A stretch of 64,000 nucleotides of DNA from Linyphia triangularis. Taxonomy: Eukaryota > Arthropoda > Arachnida > Araneae > Linyphiidae. Both the position numbers and the translations under genes were made by a program. Each line of letters opens with the position of its first letter. The stretch's first letter is position 1. Positions 1 through 9,766 of this stretch are shown here, piece by piece. The stretch is taken from NCBI GenBank assembly GCA_963978545.1, contig OZ021727.1, positions 48,707,385 to 48,771,384 of the forward strand, read 5' to 3'. Under the pieces are notes generated by a model. That model was not told where the DNA came from, searched no databases, and worked only from the letters and a program-made list of their open reading frames with translations.

Positions 1-832
1 TGTCAGCAGCTTCACCTCGAAGAGATGCCGCGAGATGGAATGCTTTCGAAGTATCGTCCCATCCATTTGCAGAAGCAATCATTTCAAACTGCGTTTGATA
101 AACGCGCCAAGACGACTTCCCATCAAAAGTTGCCACTTTGATGTTGGAACGTGGCGTAATGAAGGGAGTGGAAACATTATCCCAATTAGGCGTTGCAAAG
201 GTCACAGCTTCCCCCGTTTCAATTTTTCGTAGCCTTTCTTCAACAGCGTCATGAAACTTTTCCTGCTCTTCTTTCATGGTGGAAACCTTTTCTTCGATTT
301 CATTCCTCACAGTCACAAGATCTTCTTTCACTGTAGAAACCTTTTCTCCCAAGCAGTCAACTTTCCCATTAACAACCTCAAAACTCTCACTGATTTCTTT
401 TCTTACTTCACTCAGAACCTTCTCTTTTACCGATTGTAGAACACTTGTAGTAGTTTCTATTATGGTGGATTCCTCCATTGAGGCTAGCTCTATCTTCATT
501 TCTTCTTTGATTTCATTCACTGCTGCAGATGTTGTTTCACACTTGGCGGCTAAAGCTTTAATGTCCGATGACGTTGCGTTTTGCAAATCTTTAATATCTG
601 ATGATGTCGCTTCTTGGCTGGCGGTGATTGCGGCGGCGAGTTCAGCGTTAGGCGTTTCTTGGCGGGTTTGACCAGCGGCGATTGTAGCGGCGAGTTCGGC
701 ATTTGTCGTTTCTTGACGGGCTTGACCAGCGGCGATTGTAGCGGCGGTTGATTCTTGTCCGGCCTTTATTCCAGCAATCATTTCCATCAACTGCTTCATT
801 TGGTCTTCCATCATTCCTCTAGTTGTCGGCAT
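1..832 (-). CDS. Gag-like protein of a Ty3/gypsy-type LTR retrotransposon (3' end outside window)
   Basis: An open frame of 277 codons starts at the ATG at 832-830 and runs off the left edge without a stop. Residues about 20-75 are Ala/Gln/Glu-rich and hold about three imperfect 18-residue repeats (core AATIAAGQ), followed by a short SSDIK repeat. Residues about 75-205 are rich in Glu, Lys and Val and should form a coiled coil. The C-terminal visible part has the motifs FDGKSSW, QFEMIASANGW and FHLAASLRG, a signature I recognise from gag proteins of arthropod gypsy elements. Gag forms the particle that packages element RNA. The start lies 14 bases from the primer binding site, as expected. 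The rest of gag and pol must lie left of the window. Plus-strand frames over this region are antisense shadows. Confidence 0.87.
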   Translation of the reverse strand, partial: MPTTRGMMEDQMKQLMEMIAGIKAGQESTAATIAAGQARQETTNAELAATIAAGQTRQETPNAELAAAITASQEATSSDIKDLQNATSSDIKALAAKCETTSAAVNEIKEEMKIELASMEESTIIETTTSVLQSVKEKVLSEVRKEISESFEVVNGKVDCLGEKVSTVKEDLVTVRNEIEEKVSTMKEEQEKFHDAVEERLRKIETGEAVTFATPNWDNVSTPFITPRSNIKVATFDGKSSWRVYQTQFEMIASANGWDDTSKAFHLAASLRGEAAD

Positions 833-845
833 TCAAAATTACGAG

Positions 846-863
846 ATCCCACTTCTGACACCA
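846..863 (-). promoter_or_regulatory. Primer binding site of the left gypsy element
   Basis: Read on the minus strand, an 18-base stretch beginning TGGTGTCAGAAG starts one base after the LTR end. It is complementary to a tRNA 3' end finishing in CCA; from memory the sequence fits arthropod tRNA-Leu. It marks the start of minus-strand DNA synthesis and proves that 865-1332 is the 5' LTR. Confidence 0.75.
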
Positions 864-864
864 T

Positions 865-1332
865 TGTTATGAATTTTTCCGCTGAGGCAATGACGGCACA
901 GTTTTTCAGATAAAAACTAGTATTTATTCTCTTCAGAAAACTCACAAAATTTATTCACAGATAACAGTGCAATCACTATTAATCCTCAATACAAGCTTCA
1001 ACAAAAACAGCTTCGAATACAGCGATTATACAAGCTCACTCCAATAGGTCAACAAAGCGATCGCGATCAGCTTTCAACGAAATCCGAAGTACATCTGAAA
1101 ACTTTCCCGTTCTCCAGTCTTTTATATACAAGCGCGTGAGACATTCGCGAAATTTCCAGCCAATTCATCGGAAAAGAAATATCTCGAAACTTCTCGATTG
1201 CTTTAGGTGTTGCCACCTTTTTCTAACCTGTATAATCGCTATTAAAAAATAAAATAAGATAAAAATAAATTACAATAGAATTTCAAATTAATACGTCACT
1301 ATTTACACTATATACAGACAATTTGTGCAACA
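865..1332 (-). repeat. 5' LTR of the left gypsy element
   Basis: On the minus strand the LTR begins TGTTGCACAAATTG and ends TTCATAACA (TG...CA), 468 bp. It contains a TATATAAAAG promoter box at 1119-1128 and AATAAA signals near its end. A diverged copy of its first about 200 bp is present at 33145-33400. The partner LTR lies outside the window, so the target duplication cannot be read. Confidence 0.8.
1119..1128 (-). promoter_or_regulatory. TATA box in the left LTR
   Basis: TATATAAAAG on the minus strand lies about 255 bases before the LTR end, in a fitting place for an LTR promoter driving gag-pol. Confidence 0.6.
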
Positions 1333-1551
1333 ATATTCTTACTATATAGCCAACTAATCAAAATATCTAAGATCAAACAACAAAGTAAAGTAATGATTTC
1401 ATGTCTAATTAGGAATAACTCAATACTTCACCTGCGTCAATCGCTTCAGTGTGTGGGAGAGTTAACGGAAAGAGATGAAGCATCACACATAGAAATTCAA
1501 TCGTAACACATATATTTTAGTGTAAATGATTTCCTTGCTAACACATATATA
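1333..1551. other. Spacer between the two gypsy elements
   Basis: About 220 bp of AT-rich sequence between the left gypsy LTR and the TATATA target site of the next element. No gene or recognisable element seen. Confidence 0.5.
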
Positions 1552-2025
1552 TGTAATATATTAACCCTTTTTAATTAAGGTTATTGCAGCGTGGTCGTGG
1601 AACTATAGTGAAGAATCCATTTTTAACAATATAAAACATTTATTAAGATATAAACCATAAATCAAAGTTAAACCCGGAGAGAGAGAGCGTTAAAGTTACG
1701 TCTTTACAACATACTGACTGGGAATAGAATGTCCTACATAGTAATGTCGAACAGAGAACAGCTTCGTTAAAAATCGTGGGAATCACTGATTCATCAAATG
1801 TAATTTATAAACATTGTAGGGAGAAGGCAAGTATGTTGGTGCCAGAACGGAATACTAATTATGGGATACAAAACAAGAATGCTGACTCACCAAAGATCTC
1901 ACACATTAAATTGGCGTGGGAAGTTATCCTAAATAAGTTGTTGAATGAATTGATTAAAGAGAGTTTTGTGCTTTGGAAAGAGGAATTAATTTAACTGTCG
2001 GTTCTAAAAAAGGATTTCTATTACA
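1552..2025 (-). repeat. 3' LTR of the gypsy element
   Basis: On the plus strand it starts TGTAATATATTAACCC and ends GGATTTCTATTACA, giving TG...CA ends in both senses. It matches 8159-8632 over the full 474 bp with one difference seen. A 72-codon plus-strand frame at 1776-1994 lies wholly inside the LTR and is not regarded as a gene. Confidence 0.95.
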
Positions 2026-2035
2026 TATCCCCCCT
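2026..2035 (-). promoter_or_regulatory. Polypurine tract of the gypsy element
   Basis: Read on the minus strand, AGGGGGGATA ends exactly where the 3' LTR begins. Such a purine run primes plus-strand DNA synthesis. Confidence 0.75.
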
Positions 2036-3132
2036 GACAAAAATGCTCCCAGGGTCAAAAAAGTGTCAGCAGAAGTATTTTAAAAACAATTCTAAAAGGT
2101 ATAGTTAAAAAATTTAAATTTTGGAAACTAGCTTTAGGTCAAACAGCATGATGGCCGGTCAAACAGCCTGACAAAAAGTAGAGAAAATCTGATAAGTCTT
2201 AAAGTGGCTCTTTTAAAGTTGTTCTCTGTTAGACGACTTAGTAATGTAGAAATAACATAAAAATATTTCGAAGAACAAAGTGCATAATAGAAGCTGATAC
2301 TACAATGTAAATACAGTACAATATAACACAAGTCTAACCAATAAACAAAATACAAACAGTATTAACTGAAGCACAAACAGTATTAATGAAGCATAAACAA
2401 CTTAGTTCTAAAGATAATAAACAAGTAAATGGCAAAATTCAAAAATATAAACAATATTAAGTATTATCTAAAACACATAATTGTAGTGCTCTAAAATATA
2501 AACAATGAAAAAAAATGGGTAAGGAAACAAGTGTTAACACGTGGGCAAAGTAAAAATTCAATCCTTGTGTGTATGATGCATCATCCAGTAAGGTAATGGA
2601 ATGGCAGAATTGACGCCAGCATCAAGTCCTACACTTCAAATCCTAAACTAGATGAGGGATAATACAAAATAAAATAAAGATACAATTCTTAGATGCGTAA
2701 GCATTAAAAAAAACTAATTTGAATAATGACATGTCATTAATGTGCACAATAGAAAAGTTTGGTGTAGAATGTTGACAAAACAGCTGTTGGTTTGTATTCG
2801 ATTGGGATGTTAAGTGAAGCAGGCATAATCATGGATTAATAATATACAAATTGAAAGTAAAAATTGAAGTAGAGAAGAACTCAGTCATCTCAGTGATACA
2901 CAAGTATTTTTTGAGTGATGACAACAGTATTCTTTCCTGTGTGATCTTATAAAACACGTTATCTCACTGACAAGGAGTTGCATCTAGCTCAATGAAGCAG
3001 TTGATAATTGAATAAATGTTAAAATATAAAATAGTACACAGTAATAATCCGTTCAAAATTCCTAACACAATTTGTGAATCTTTGCAGTTGATGCTCTTTT
3101 ATTTACAATTGAAAAATAATAAACAGAAAATT
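2036..3132 (-). other. Non-coding 3' region of the gypsy element
   Basis: About 1.1 kb between the pol stop and the polypurine tract. Only a 73-codon frame of no recognisable type occurs (2134-2355), so there is no envelope gene. A long untranslated 3' segment is unusual for a compact element and may be a remnant of a lost third gene or a regulatory region. Confidence 0.6.
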
Positions 3133-6100
3133 TTATTCATGACATAATTTAAGTTGTTCTGGAACATAGTATGGTCGCAATTTGGAAACATGAACAATTT
3201 CAGGTGCTTTAGTTAAGCGATTAATGTTATCTATTTCATAATTAACATCTGTAGTTTGTTTTAAAATTTTGTATGGTCCCGAGAATGGAGGTGTCAATTT
3301 ACGAGTGTTGGGAAATTGAAATTCTTCATAAATAACTGTATCTCCTACGTTAAAAGTTTTAGGAACAAATCGGGTATCATAGTAGGTTTTGTTTCTCTTA
3401 TGATATTCTAATGTTTTGATTCTTGCTATTTGACGAGCTTCGTCTACTGGAGGGTAAATGTCTTGATTAAGAGGAGACTCGAAAGGTAAGACGCTATACA
3501 TTAAATAATTTGGTGGAAAAGTAGTAACTGTGTGAGGTGTATTATTGTATTCCTTTACAACTTGTTCTAATAGTTTTGGCCAAGCAATTTTGTCTGAAGA
3601 GGAATTCACTTTAGTTTTTAACATTGTTAGAATGGATTGTTGAACCCTTTCAGATGAGCCATTGCACTCAGGCCTAAATGCTGAGGTAAACAAATGTTTG
3701 ACATTATAATTTCTCAGAAATTTTTTAAGTCGAGAAGAGGTAAATGCAGGATTTCTGTCAGTTAATAATTTAGAAGGAGGTTGGACATTAAAAACTTGCT
3801 TAAGGCAATTTGTGTAAGTTTCAGCAGTTTCATTTTTTGAAGCAAAGGCCCAGATGTAGCGGGTAGCATGATCCAACACTACATGCAAATACCTTTTTGT
3901 AGAATTATAATAATTAAATCCTCCTACAGTGTCTAATGAAATTAACTCAAATGGAGAATCGGGTTGAGGAACGGTTTTCATTAACCCAAATTTCCTTTGC
4001 CTAGGTTTTTTATTAATTTGGCAAGTGTGACAGTGTCTAACAAATCTGTTTATGTCTTCATTAATTTTGGGCCAATAATAGTGAGGAGTAATTAAGCGTA
4101 TCATTTTATAAATTCCTGGATGACCAAATTTTGTGTGAGCTTCTTGTAATATTTTTAATCTTAATGAAAAGGGGACTACTATCTTATGAAGGTTTTTCTT
4201 TTTAATAACTATGACATCATTAATGTTTAGGTATTTTGGACCATTTAAATTATCTTGTTGTTGATGAGTTTTAATTTCTTCTAAATCTAATAATAGTGTA
4301 TGATGGTGTTGCATGAGATGTACAGTAGGATTTCTACTCAACATATCAGCTTCATAGTTATTAGCACCTCTAATATGGACTATTTCATAATCATACATTG
4401 ATAATTTCAAGGACCATCTAAAAAGTCTTCCCCGAAGATTTTTTACATTTCTTAACCAGACTAGTGCGGCATGATCTGTGTGTATTGTAAATTTAGTTCC
4501 GTGAAGATAATAATAAAATTTATCAATAGTGTCAACAATTGCAAGACATTCAAGTTCAGTGACAGTATAATTTTTTTCATAATCTCTTAATGTTCTAGAA
4601 TGAAAAGCTATAGGATGTAAGGTACCATTTTGATCTGGTTGCTTCAAAACAGCACCTATAGAGGTTGTCGAAGCATCAACAAACAAATGACAATGAGAAT
4701 TAGGATTAAACAATTTCAAAACTGGTTTAGAAATTAGAGCATATTTTAACATTTCAAAACTTTTCTGACACTCATCAGTCCATATCCATGGTGTATTTTT
4801 TTTAAGAAGTTTATTTAAGGGATATCTTAATTGAGCATACTTATCAATAAATTTGTTGTATACATTGATGGCACCTAAAAATCTTTGTAACTCTTTAACA
4901 GTTGTGGGAGGTTTTAGTTTTTGAATACTGGCTATATTGATGTTAGCTGGAGTGATACTACCGTTTTGGATTTCATATCCCAAAAAGTTAATAGTGTTTT
5001 TAGCAAAGACACATTTAGATAATTTAAGTTTAATGTTTTCTTTCTGCATGATATTGAATATTTGTTCTAGGTGTTGCAAGTGTTCTTCCATAGAATTCGA
5101 GTGGACGATTATGTCATCAAAGTAACTATAAGCAAAATTAATGTGATGTTTGTTAAGAATTCTACGCATAGTGCGATTAAAGATTCCTGGGGCAACTTTT
5201 AATCCGAAAGGAAGAACGAGAAATTCATACAAAGCTGTATTAGTGGCAAAAGCGAGTTTTTCAGTGTCTGCTGGGTGAATGGGAATTTGCCAGTAGCCAG
5301 AGTTTAAATCTAATGTCGAGAAAATTTTGGAATTGTAAAGTTTGTCTAAGGTAGCATCAATTCTGGGAAGGGGCTCGCTATCGTTTTTACAAATTTGATT
5401 AAGTTTACGAAGATCACAACAAAAGCGAGTTTTTCCAACTTCACCTTTTTTCTGCACAAGAGTTACAGGAGCACTGTAAGGGCTACAACTTTCTTTTATT
5501 ATCCCTGCTTTTAACATTTGTTGAACTTGAGTGTTTATTTCTTTTTCATCAGCAGGAGAAGTGCGATACGGACGTAAACTAATGGGCAAGTCAGAAGTTA
5601 AATGTATTCTTTGGGGTTCAATATTAATAGTTCCAATGTCATATTTATTCTTTGCAAAAATTGATTGATACCTAAATAATAAATCAGTCAGTTCAGGGCC
5701 ATTTTCAACAGTCTGCAAGTTAATTGTTTCGCTCACAGAGGTTACTGACCCTAGCAAACATTGATCCATTATTGGATTGTTAGTGTTTCTAGATGATAGG
5801 TTAACAGTATTTGTATTCAAGTTAGTAATTTGAGCATTTGTTTGATTTGCCTGTATGTATAAAGAAACTGGTGGTGTCGAAGTTGCATTACATTGCGATA
5901 CAATAACGTTATTTTGAGTAATTACATGATTCATACAGTCAATAACAAGGTTATACAGAGCTAACTCGGCTAGTCCGAGGATTACATAGGTAATATTAAT
6001 ACTATCTAATATATAAAATTTACAATTTTTTACAATATTTCCAATTTTGATTGGAATTTGGCACATTTGTTTGAGAGTAAATCGTCCATTGGCTTGTTGT

Positions 6101-6237
6101 ACTTGTAAGGGTTGGGTGTTTTGAGCCCTTACCTTTAACTTCTCAAACAGATGTCGAGGGATTAGTGAAATTGTGGATGCTGTGTCGACAATAAATGGAA
6201 GTTCAAAATTTTTATAGTATCCGCGGATTATTAATCG
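3133..6237 (-). CDS. pol: Pol polyprotein (protease, reverse transcriptase, RNase H, integrase) of the gypsy element
   Basis: The frame is open from just after the gag UGA (6240-6238) to 3133; the first ATG is at 6066, inside the protease domain. The protease active site VDTAS is encoded near 6190, upstream of that ATG, so a Met start at 6066 would lose it. Counting from that Met (977 codons): reverse transcriptase about 150-330 with YFDD at 316-319; RNase H with D464, E506, D531 and D574; integrase zinc site H644, H649, C679, C682; catalytic D712, D770 and E806 with DD35E spacing; GPY/F-like module PFSGPYKI near 927. No chromodomain. All key residues are present, so the enzyme looks functional. 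Expression must come through stop readthrough or another device, because pol is in the same frame as gag. Confidence 0.94.
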   Translation of the reverse strand, partial: RLIIRGYYKNFELPFIVDTASTISLIPRHLFEKLKVRAQNTQPLQVQQANGRFTLKQMCQIPIKIGNIVKNCKFYILDSINITYVILGLAELALYNLVIDCMNHVITQNNVIVSQCNATSTPPVSLYIQANQTNAQITNLNTNTVNLSSRNTNNPIMDQCLLGSVTSVSETINLQTVENGPELTDLLFRYQSIFAKNKYDIGTINIEPQRIHLTSDLPISLRPYRTSPADEKEINTQVQQMLKAGIIKESCSPYSAPVTLVQKKGEVGKTRFCCDLRKLNQICKNDSEPLPRIDATLDKLYNSKIFSTLDLNSGYWQIPIHPADTEKLAFATNTALYEFLVLPFGLKVAPGIFNRTMRRILNKHHINFAYSYFDDIIVHSNSMEEHLQHLEQIFNIMQKENIKLKLSKCVFAKNTINFLGYEIQNGSITPANINIASIQKLKPPTTVKELQRFLGAINVYNKFIDKYAQLRYPLNKLLKKNTPWIWTDECQKSFEMLKYALISKPVLKLFNPNSHCHLFVDASTTSIGAVLKQPDQNGTLHPIAFHSRTLRDYEKNYTVTELECLAIVDTIDKFYYYLHGTKFTIHTDHAALVWLRNVKNLRGRLFRWSLKLSMYDYEIVHIRGANNYEADMLSRNPTVHLMQHHHTLLLDLEEIKTHQQQDNLNGPKYLNINDVIVIKKKNLHKIVVPFSLRLKILQEAHTKFGHPGIYKMIRLITPHYYWPKINEDINRFVRHCHTCQINKKPRQRKFGLMKTVPQPDSPFELISLDTVGGFNYYNSTKRYLHVVLDHATRYIWAFASKNETAETYTNCLKQVFNVQPPSKLLTDRNPAFTSSRLKKFLRNYNVKHLFTSAFRPECNGSSERVQQSILTMLKTKVNSSSDKIAWPKLLEQVVKEYNNTPHTVTTFPPNYLMYSVLPFESPLNQDIYPPVDEARQIARIKTLEYHKRNKTYYDTRFVPKTFNVGDTVIYEEFQFPNTRKLTPPFSGPYKILKQTTDVNYEIDNINRLTKAPEIVHVSKLRPYYVPEQLKLCHE

Positions 6238-7305
6238 TCATATGTCGGGAGAGTTGTTGGTAGCTACGGTTGTGTCAAAATTGTTTGGTTGTTCGGGAAA
6301 ATTTGGAGTATTTTGACGCGTCGTTTTAAAAGGACAAGTTGCCATCCAATGGTAAGCATTGTGAATGCCTCTTAATTGACATATCTTGCATGGTGATGGT
6401 GGCAAAACTTGTGTATTTGTATTCGTGAAATGGTTTGTTTGGGTTGGATGGTGTCGAGGTTGACCAAATCTTTGGGGTCTGAAACGAAACTCCTCCCTGA
6501 AAGAGGGTCTTGGTTGAAAATTTCGTGGAGATTGATAAGGCCTAAATGGTCGATAAGGGTAATGGGATTGATTCCCAGAATTTGGAGAAATATTAACTTG
6601 ATTAGTTGGATCCCTGATTTGATGAAGACGAACAGCTAGTTCCAACCATTCATGCAAGGTGTTGGGTGCATTTATGACAAGTCCTTGCTTAATAGCTATA
6701 GGCATACTATCAGTTAATCCTTGGAGGATCAAGTTAGTTGGCAAACCTAACTTTCTACCACATTCTACTTTTTTATGAAAATATGTAGCTAAGTCATCCT
6801 GATAACAAAAAGTAATCTTGGTAAATTCTGTGAAAGATGTGGTTGTGGGCATTAAGTAAGATTCAATAAAAATTTCTTTTAATTGTGGCCAGTTATTTAT
6901 GTGTGTACAAGAATTAATGTACAACTTAAGGGCAGTTCCCTTCAAATAAGCTGTTATGTTGGTTATTTTCCAAGATTCATCTTGTGAAATTGAATCAAAA
7001 TAATGTAGCCAAGCTTGAATGCTCATACCAGCTTCAGGATCAAATGGGATTATTGTTGGTTGAGACATAGATTTTGAGTCTGTTAAAAAAGTTGGATGAT
7101 TGGAAAAAGAACTACTTGAATAACAATTATTCAAACTATTTGACTCAGTTTGAGAACTATTTTGGATTACATTAGTAGACTGACCATTTTCTTTAGTAAA
7201 ATCATCTGAAACAGTCTGAGAACTACTTTGAGTTACATTACTAGGTGGAATGGGTGGTTTTTCCGTAGTAGACATGGGGGTTATATGGCCAGAACGCAGT
7301 TTCAT
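6238..7305 (-). CDS. gag: Gag protein of the gypsy element
   Basis: 355 codons from ATG at 7305 to a UGA at 6240-6238. The first about 90 residues are Ser/Thr/Asn-rich and probably disordered. Residues about 90-240 form the retrotransposon gag core, with motifs such as AWLHYFDSIS and YLKGTALKLY. A Pro/Arg/Phe-rich basic stretch follows at about 245-300. Near the C-terminus lies PCKICQLRG...YHWMATCPF, a zinc-knuckle-like motif with the spacing C-x2-C-x9-H-x4-C, longer than the usual C-x2-C-x4-H-x4-C. Gag builds the particle. The next in-frame codons after the stop are the start of pol. Confidence 0.9.
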   Translation of the reverse strand: MKLRSGHITPMSTTEKPPIPPSNVTQSSSQTVSDDFTKENGQSTNVIQNSSQTESNSLNNCYSSSSFSNHPTFLTDSKSMSQPTIIPFDPEAGMSIQAWLHYFDSISQDESWKITNITAYLKGTALKLYINSCTHINNWPQLKEIFIESYLMPTTTSFTEFTKITFCYQDDLATYFHKKVECGRKLGLPTNLILQGLTDSMPIAIKQGLVINAPNTLHEWLELAVRLHQIRDPTNQVNISPNSGNQSHYPYRPFRPYQSPRNFQPRPSFREEFRFRPQRFGQPRHHPTQTNHFTNTNTQVLPPSPCKICQLRGIHNAYHWMATCPFKTTRQNTPNFPEQPNNFDTTVATNNSPDI

Positions 7306-8158
7306 TAATTACACAGATGTAATATAATAATCTTATTTAAAACAACTTAATAATAGAGAACAATTAAAACCTTAATAAGCATTAAATTTGAACACAACAA
7401 TCATAAAAGGATATTGTAATTGTAGGACTGTCTCTCCGGTCTAGAACGGTCTCGGCGCAGCTGGACTGGCGACATGGCATCCGGCGGCAGAGGAACATTG
7501 GCACAAAGGTAGACTTGAAAGTAGTGGTAGAGGCAAACTAGCATTGAACATCTTTCAAGAACAGAATTAAATCATGAGGAAGTTGTTGGGATTTGGTAGA
7601 CATGAAATTTGGTTGCAGAGGAACACTGGCATGGAACCTCTTTCGAAAATAGAATTGAATCATGGCTAGGAAATTGTTGGCCGACCGATATGGGGAATTG
7701 GTGGTGGAATCTCTTTTAGAGCAGGATGACCTCAGAAACATGGCACAAGAAAAGTTGGCGATGAAAAGATGGTAAATAATCCTGCACTTGAAGGCTTTTG
7801 CTGGGCATGGTAAACACAGTTAAACTTGAAGAATTTGGTGAATATCATCTGTCAGTCCAATGCGCGTGGTTCTTGAACAGTTGAAACATCAGTCATCAGC
7901 CCGGAAAAGTCTCTTGATATTTGCATAATGCGGCGAAAAGGTTGAAAAAGGATTAAAAGGTAAAATAGTTTTTCAGAGCGTCATAGTCCGTTGGGCTTTT
8001 GATGCGTATCGGGTTTTAACATTCGGCGTTTAATGCGTAGTGGGTTTTTCTTCTTATCTCTCTCCGGCGTTTAAGTTAAGTTTCGAAAGAAAAAGATAAT
8101 TACATGAAAATTTTAAACACATCGCGGGGCTTCACGACAGGACTATCCTGTCGACTTT
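7306..8158 (-). other. 5' leader of the gypsy element with internal repeats and a hairpin
   Basis: 853 bp between the 5' LTR and the gag ATG. At 7485-7690 a motif like GCAGAGGAACACTGGCATGG recurs about three times at roughly 60-80 bp spacing, making an imperfect short tandem repeat. At 8135-8153, six bases inside the LTR edge, lies a perfect inverted repeat, CGACAGGA-CTA-TCCTGTCG. A leader of this length could hold packaging or translation signals; the 67-codon frame at 7538-7741 is not convincing as a gene. Confidence 0.6.
8135..8153. repeat. Perfect 8-bp inverted repeat at the expected primer site
   Basis: CGACAGGA, a 3-base loop CTA, and TCCTGTCG. It occupies the place where a tRNA primer binding site beginning TGG would be expected, 5 bases from the LTR end. 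Confidence 0.7.
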
Positions 8159-8632
8159 TGTAATATATTAACCCTTTTTAATTAAGGTTATTGCAGCGTG
8201 GTCGTGGAACTATAGTGAAGAATCCATTTTTAACAATATAAAACATTTATTAAGATATAAACCATAAATCAAAGTTAAACCCGGAGAGAGAGAGCGTTAA
8301 AGTTACGTCTTTACAACATACTGACTGGGAATAGAATGTCCTACATAGTAATGTCGAACAGAGAACAGCTTCGTTAAAAATCGTGGGAATCACTGATTCA
8401 TCAAATGTAATTTATAAACATTGTAGGGAGAAGGCAAGTATGTTGGTGCCAGAACGGAATACTAATTATGGGATACAAAACAAGAATGCTGACTCACCAA
8501 AGATCTCACACTTTAAATTGGCGTGGGAAGTTATCCTAAATAAGTTGTTGAATGAATTGATTAAAGAGAGTTTTGTGCTTTGGAAAGAGGAATTAATTTA
8601 ACTGTCGGTTCTAAAAAAGGATTTCTATTACA
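8159..8632 (-). repeat. 5' LTR of the gypsy element
   Basis: 474 bp, identical to 1552-2025 except T at 8512 in place of A at 1905, as far as I can see by eye. Confidence 0.95.
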
Positions 8633-8638
8633 TATATA

Positions 8639-8975
8639 AAAAAAATTCAAAGCATGACACAATTATAAGATATCATAGAATATAACTCTGAATACAGTAG
8701 ATATTTAAAGAAATACCATCATCAATTATTATGAGACTTATTCATCATCATCATTATTATGATGATTTAGAGACGTTAGAAGTTTAAGTTATTAGACGTT
8801 TATCCTAAACAGAGAGTACTCGTTGGATAATAACTGTTTTCTTACAAGAAGGAATCAAACTCCTTTTATAGTCACGTGGCACATGCAAGTTCATTAACAC
8901 ATGATCCTCAAAGATATCTTCAGGGAACGGGCAATCATATCCTCGAGATATAAGTAGAACCATAGGAATCTCACT

Positions 8976-9068
<93 letters not shown>

Positions 9069-9766
9069 GTGTTTAGCGATATATACCATGGTTGCAAAGT
9101 AGAATTCCGGAGCCTGAAGAAGAATCATCATGGGATGCTAATAGATACTACCCCGCAAGCTCGTAGCTCTTCACGCCATATTCACCTCATATCCTTCTTT
9201 TAGCACCTAGACTCTTCAAAATCAATGTATCGACTGACAAAGATTTTTCTTTTCCTAAAGTTCCTTTCCTAAACCCCATCTTTTCCCCACCTAAACCAAG
9301 GTGTCTAAGAAGTTTTCATTGGTTGATTTCTGCATGTGACCTGCTAATTATCATCTCTAGGGGTGTTTTTTACATGGTTTAACTAGCTCTTGCAACAGCT
9401 CCGTATTTCTCCACTGGAATTCCACAACTACTCAACTTAATTATAGAATATGGTTACAGTGATGGCGTTTCTTGAAGTATTACCCCAACTTGATTGGGAG
9501 TTTATTCACCACTTAGATTTGCAAGAAAGGATGTTATTTGTTAAGGTTTAAAGAGGAAGACATGGAGAAAGGTAGGGAATTTTAGAGGTAGCAAATAGAA
9601 ATGTATTAAATATAACAAGTTAAATAATTCCTAAATATAATAAATTTAAACACTCAATTGTGTACAATAGCATCGACATATTGTCTGGCCTAATTTGACT
9701 TTTAATATTTAAGATATAATTCATCATAGTAGGACCTACCTAATTTTGAATGCATTTTATAATTAA
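8639..9766. other. Non-coding stretch, probably an IR-A intron
   Basis: AT-rich sequence with a (TA)n run at 8978-9066. The right end (from about 9740) matches the IR-B intron at about 48535, so this is host sequence of the duplicated receptor locus. I searched the minus strand for the IR-A M3/S2 exon expected next and did not find it. Confidence 0.55.
8978..9066. repeat. (TA)n microsatellite
   Basis: About 89 bp of uninterrupted TA dinucleotides. Ile-Tyr frames through it are artefacts. Confidence 0.95.

Larger units (their letters stand above)
1552..8632 (-). mobile_element. Nearly intact Ty3/gypsy LTR retrotransposon
   Basis: Two 474-bp LTRs (1552-2025 and 8159-8632) flank gag and pol, both on the minus strand. 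TATATA is found directly outside both ends (1546-1551 and 8633-8638), the target type known for the 17.6/297 group, though the AT-rich flank weakens this. The LTRs differ at one base that I can find (A at 1905, T at 8512), so insertion is recent. Order along the minus strand: 5' LTR, leader with no canonical tRNA primer site, gag, in-frame UGA, protease-RT-RNase H-integrase, 1.1 kb non-coding tail, polypurine tract, 3' LTR. No envelope frame is present. It lies in the region where the 3' introns of IR-A would be expected. Confidence 0.95.

Noticed and set aside
276..671. 131-codon plus-strand frame
   Set aside because: Antisense shadow of the minus-strand gag reading frame, which has recognisable gag motifs.
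1776..1994. 72-codon frame repeated at 8383-8601
   Set aside because: It lies inside the two LTRs of the gypsy element on the strand opposite to the element; no motif.
2036..3132. Possible envelope gene of the gypsy element
   Set aside because: No frame longer than 73 codons; no signal peptide or transmembrane pattern in a long frame.
8805..9131. Minus-strand frames through the (TA)n run at 8978-9066
   Set aside because: Ile-Tyr runs from a microsatellite; the non-repeat part has no recognised family and no splice support.
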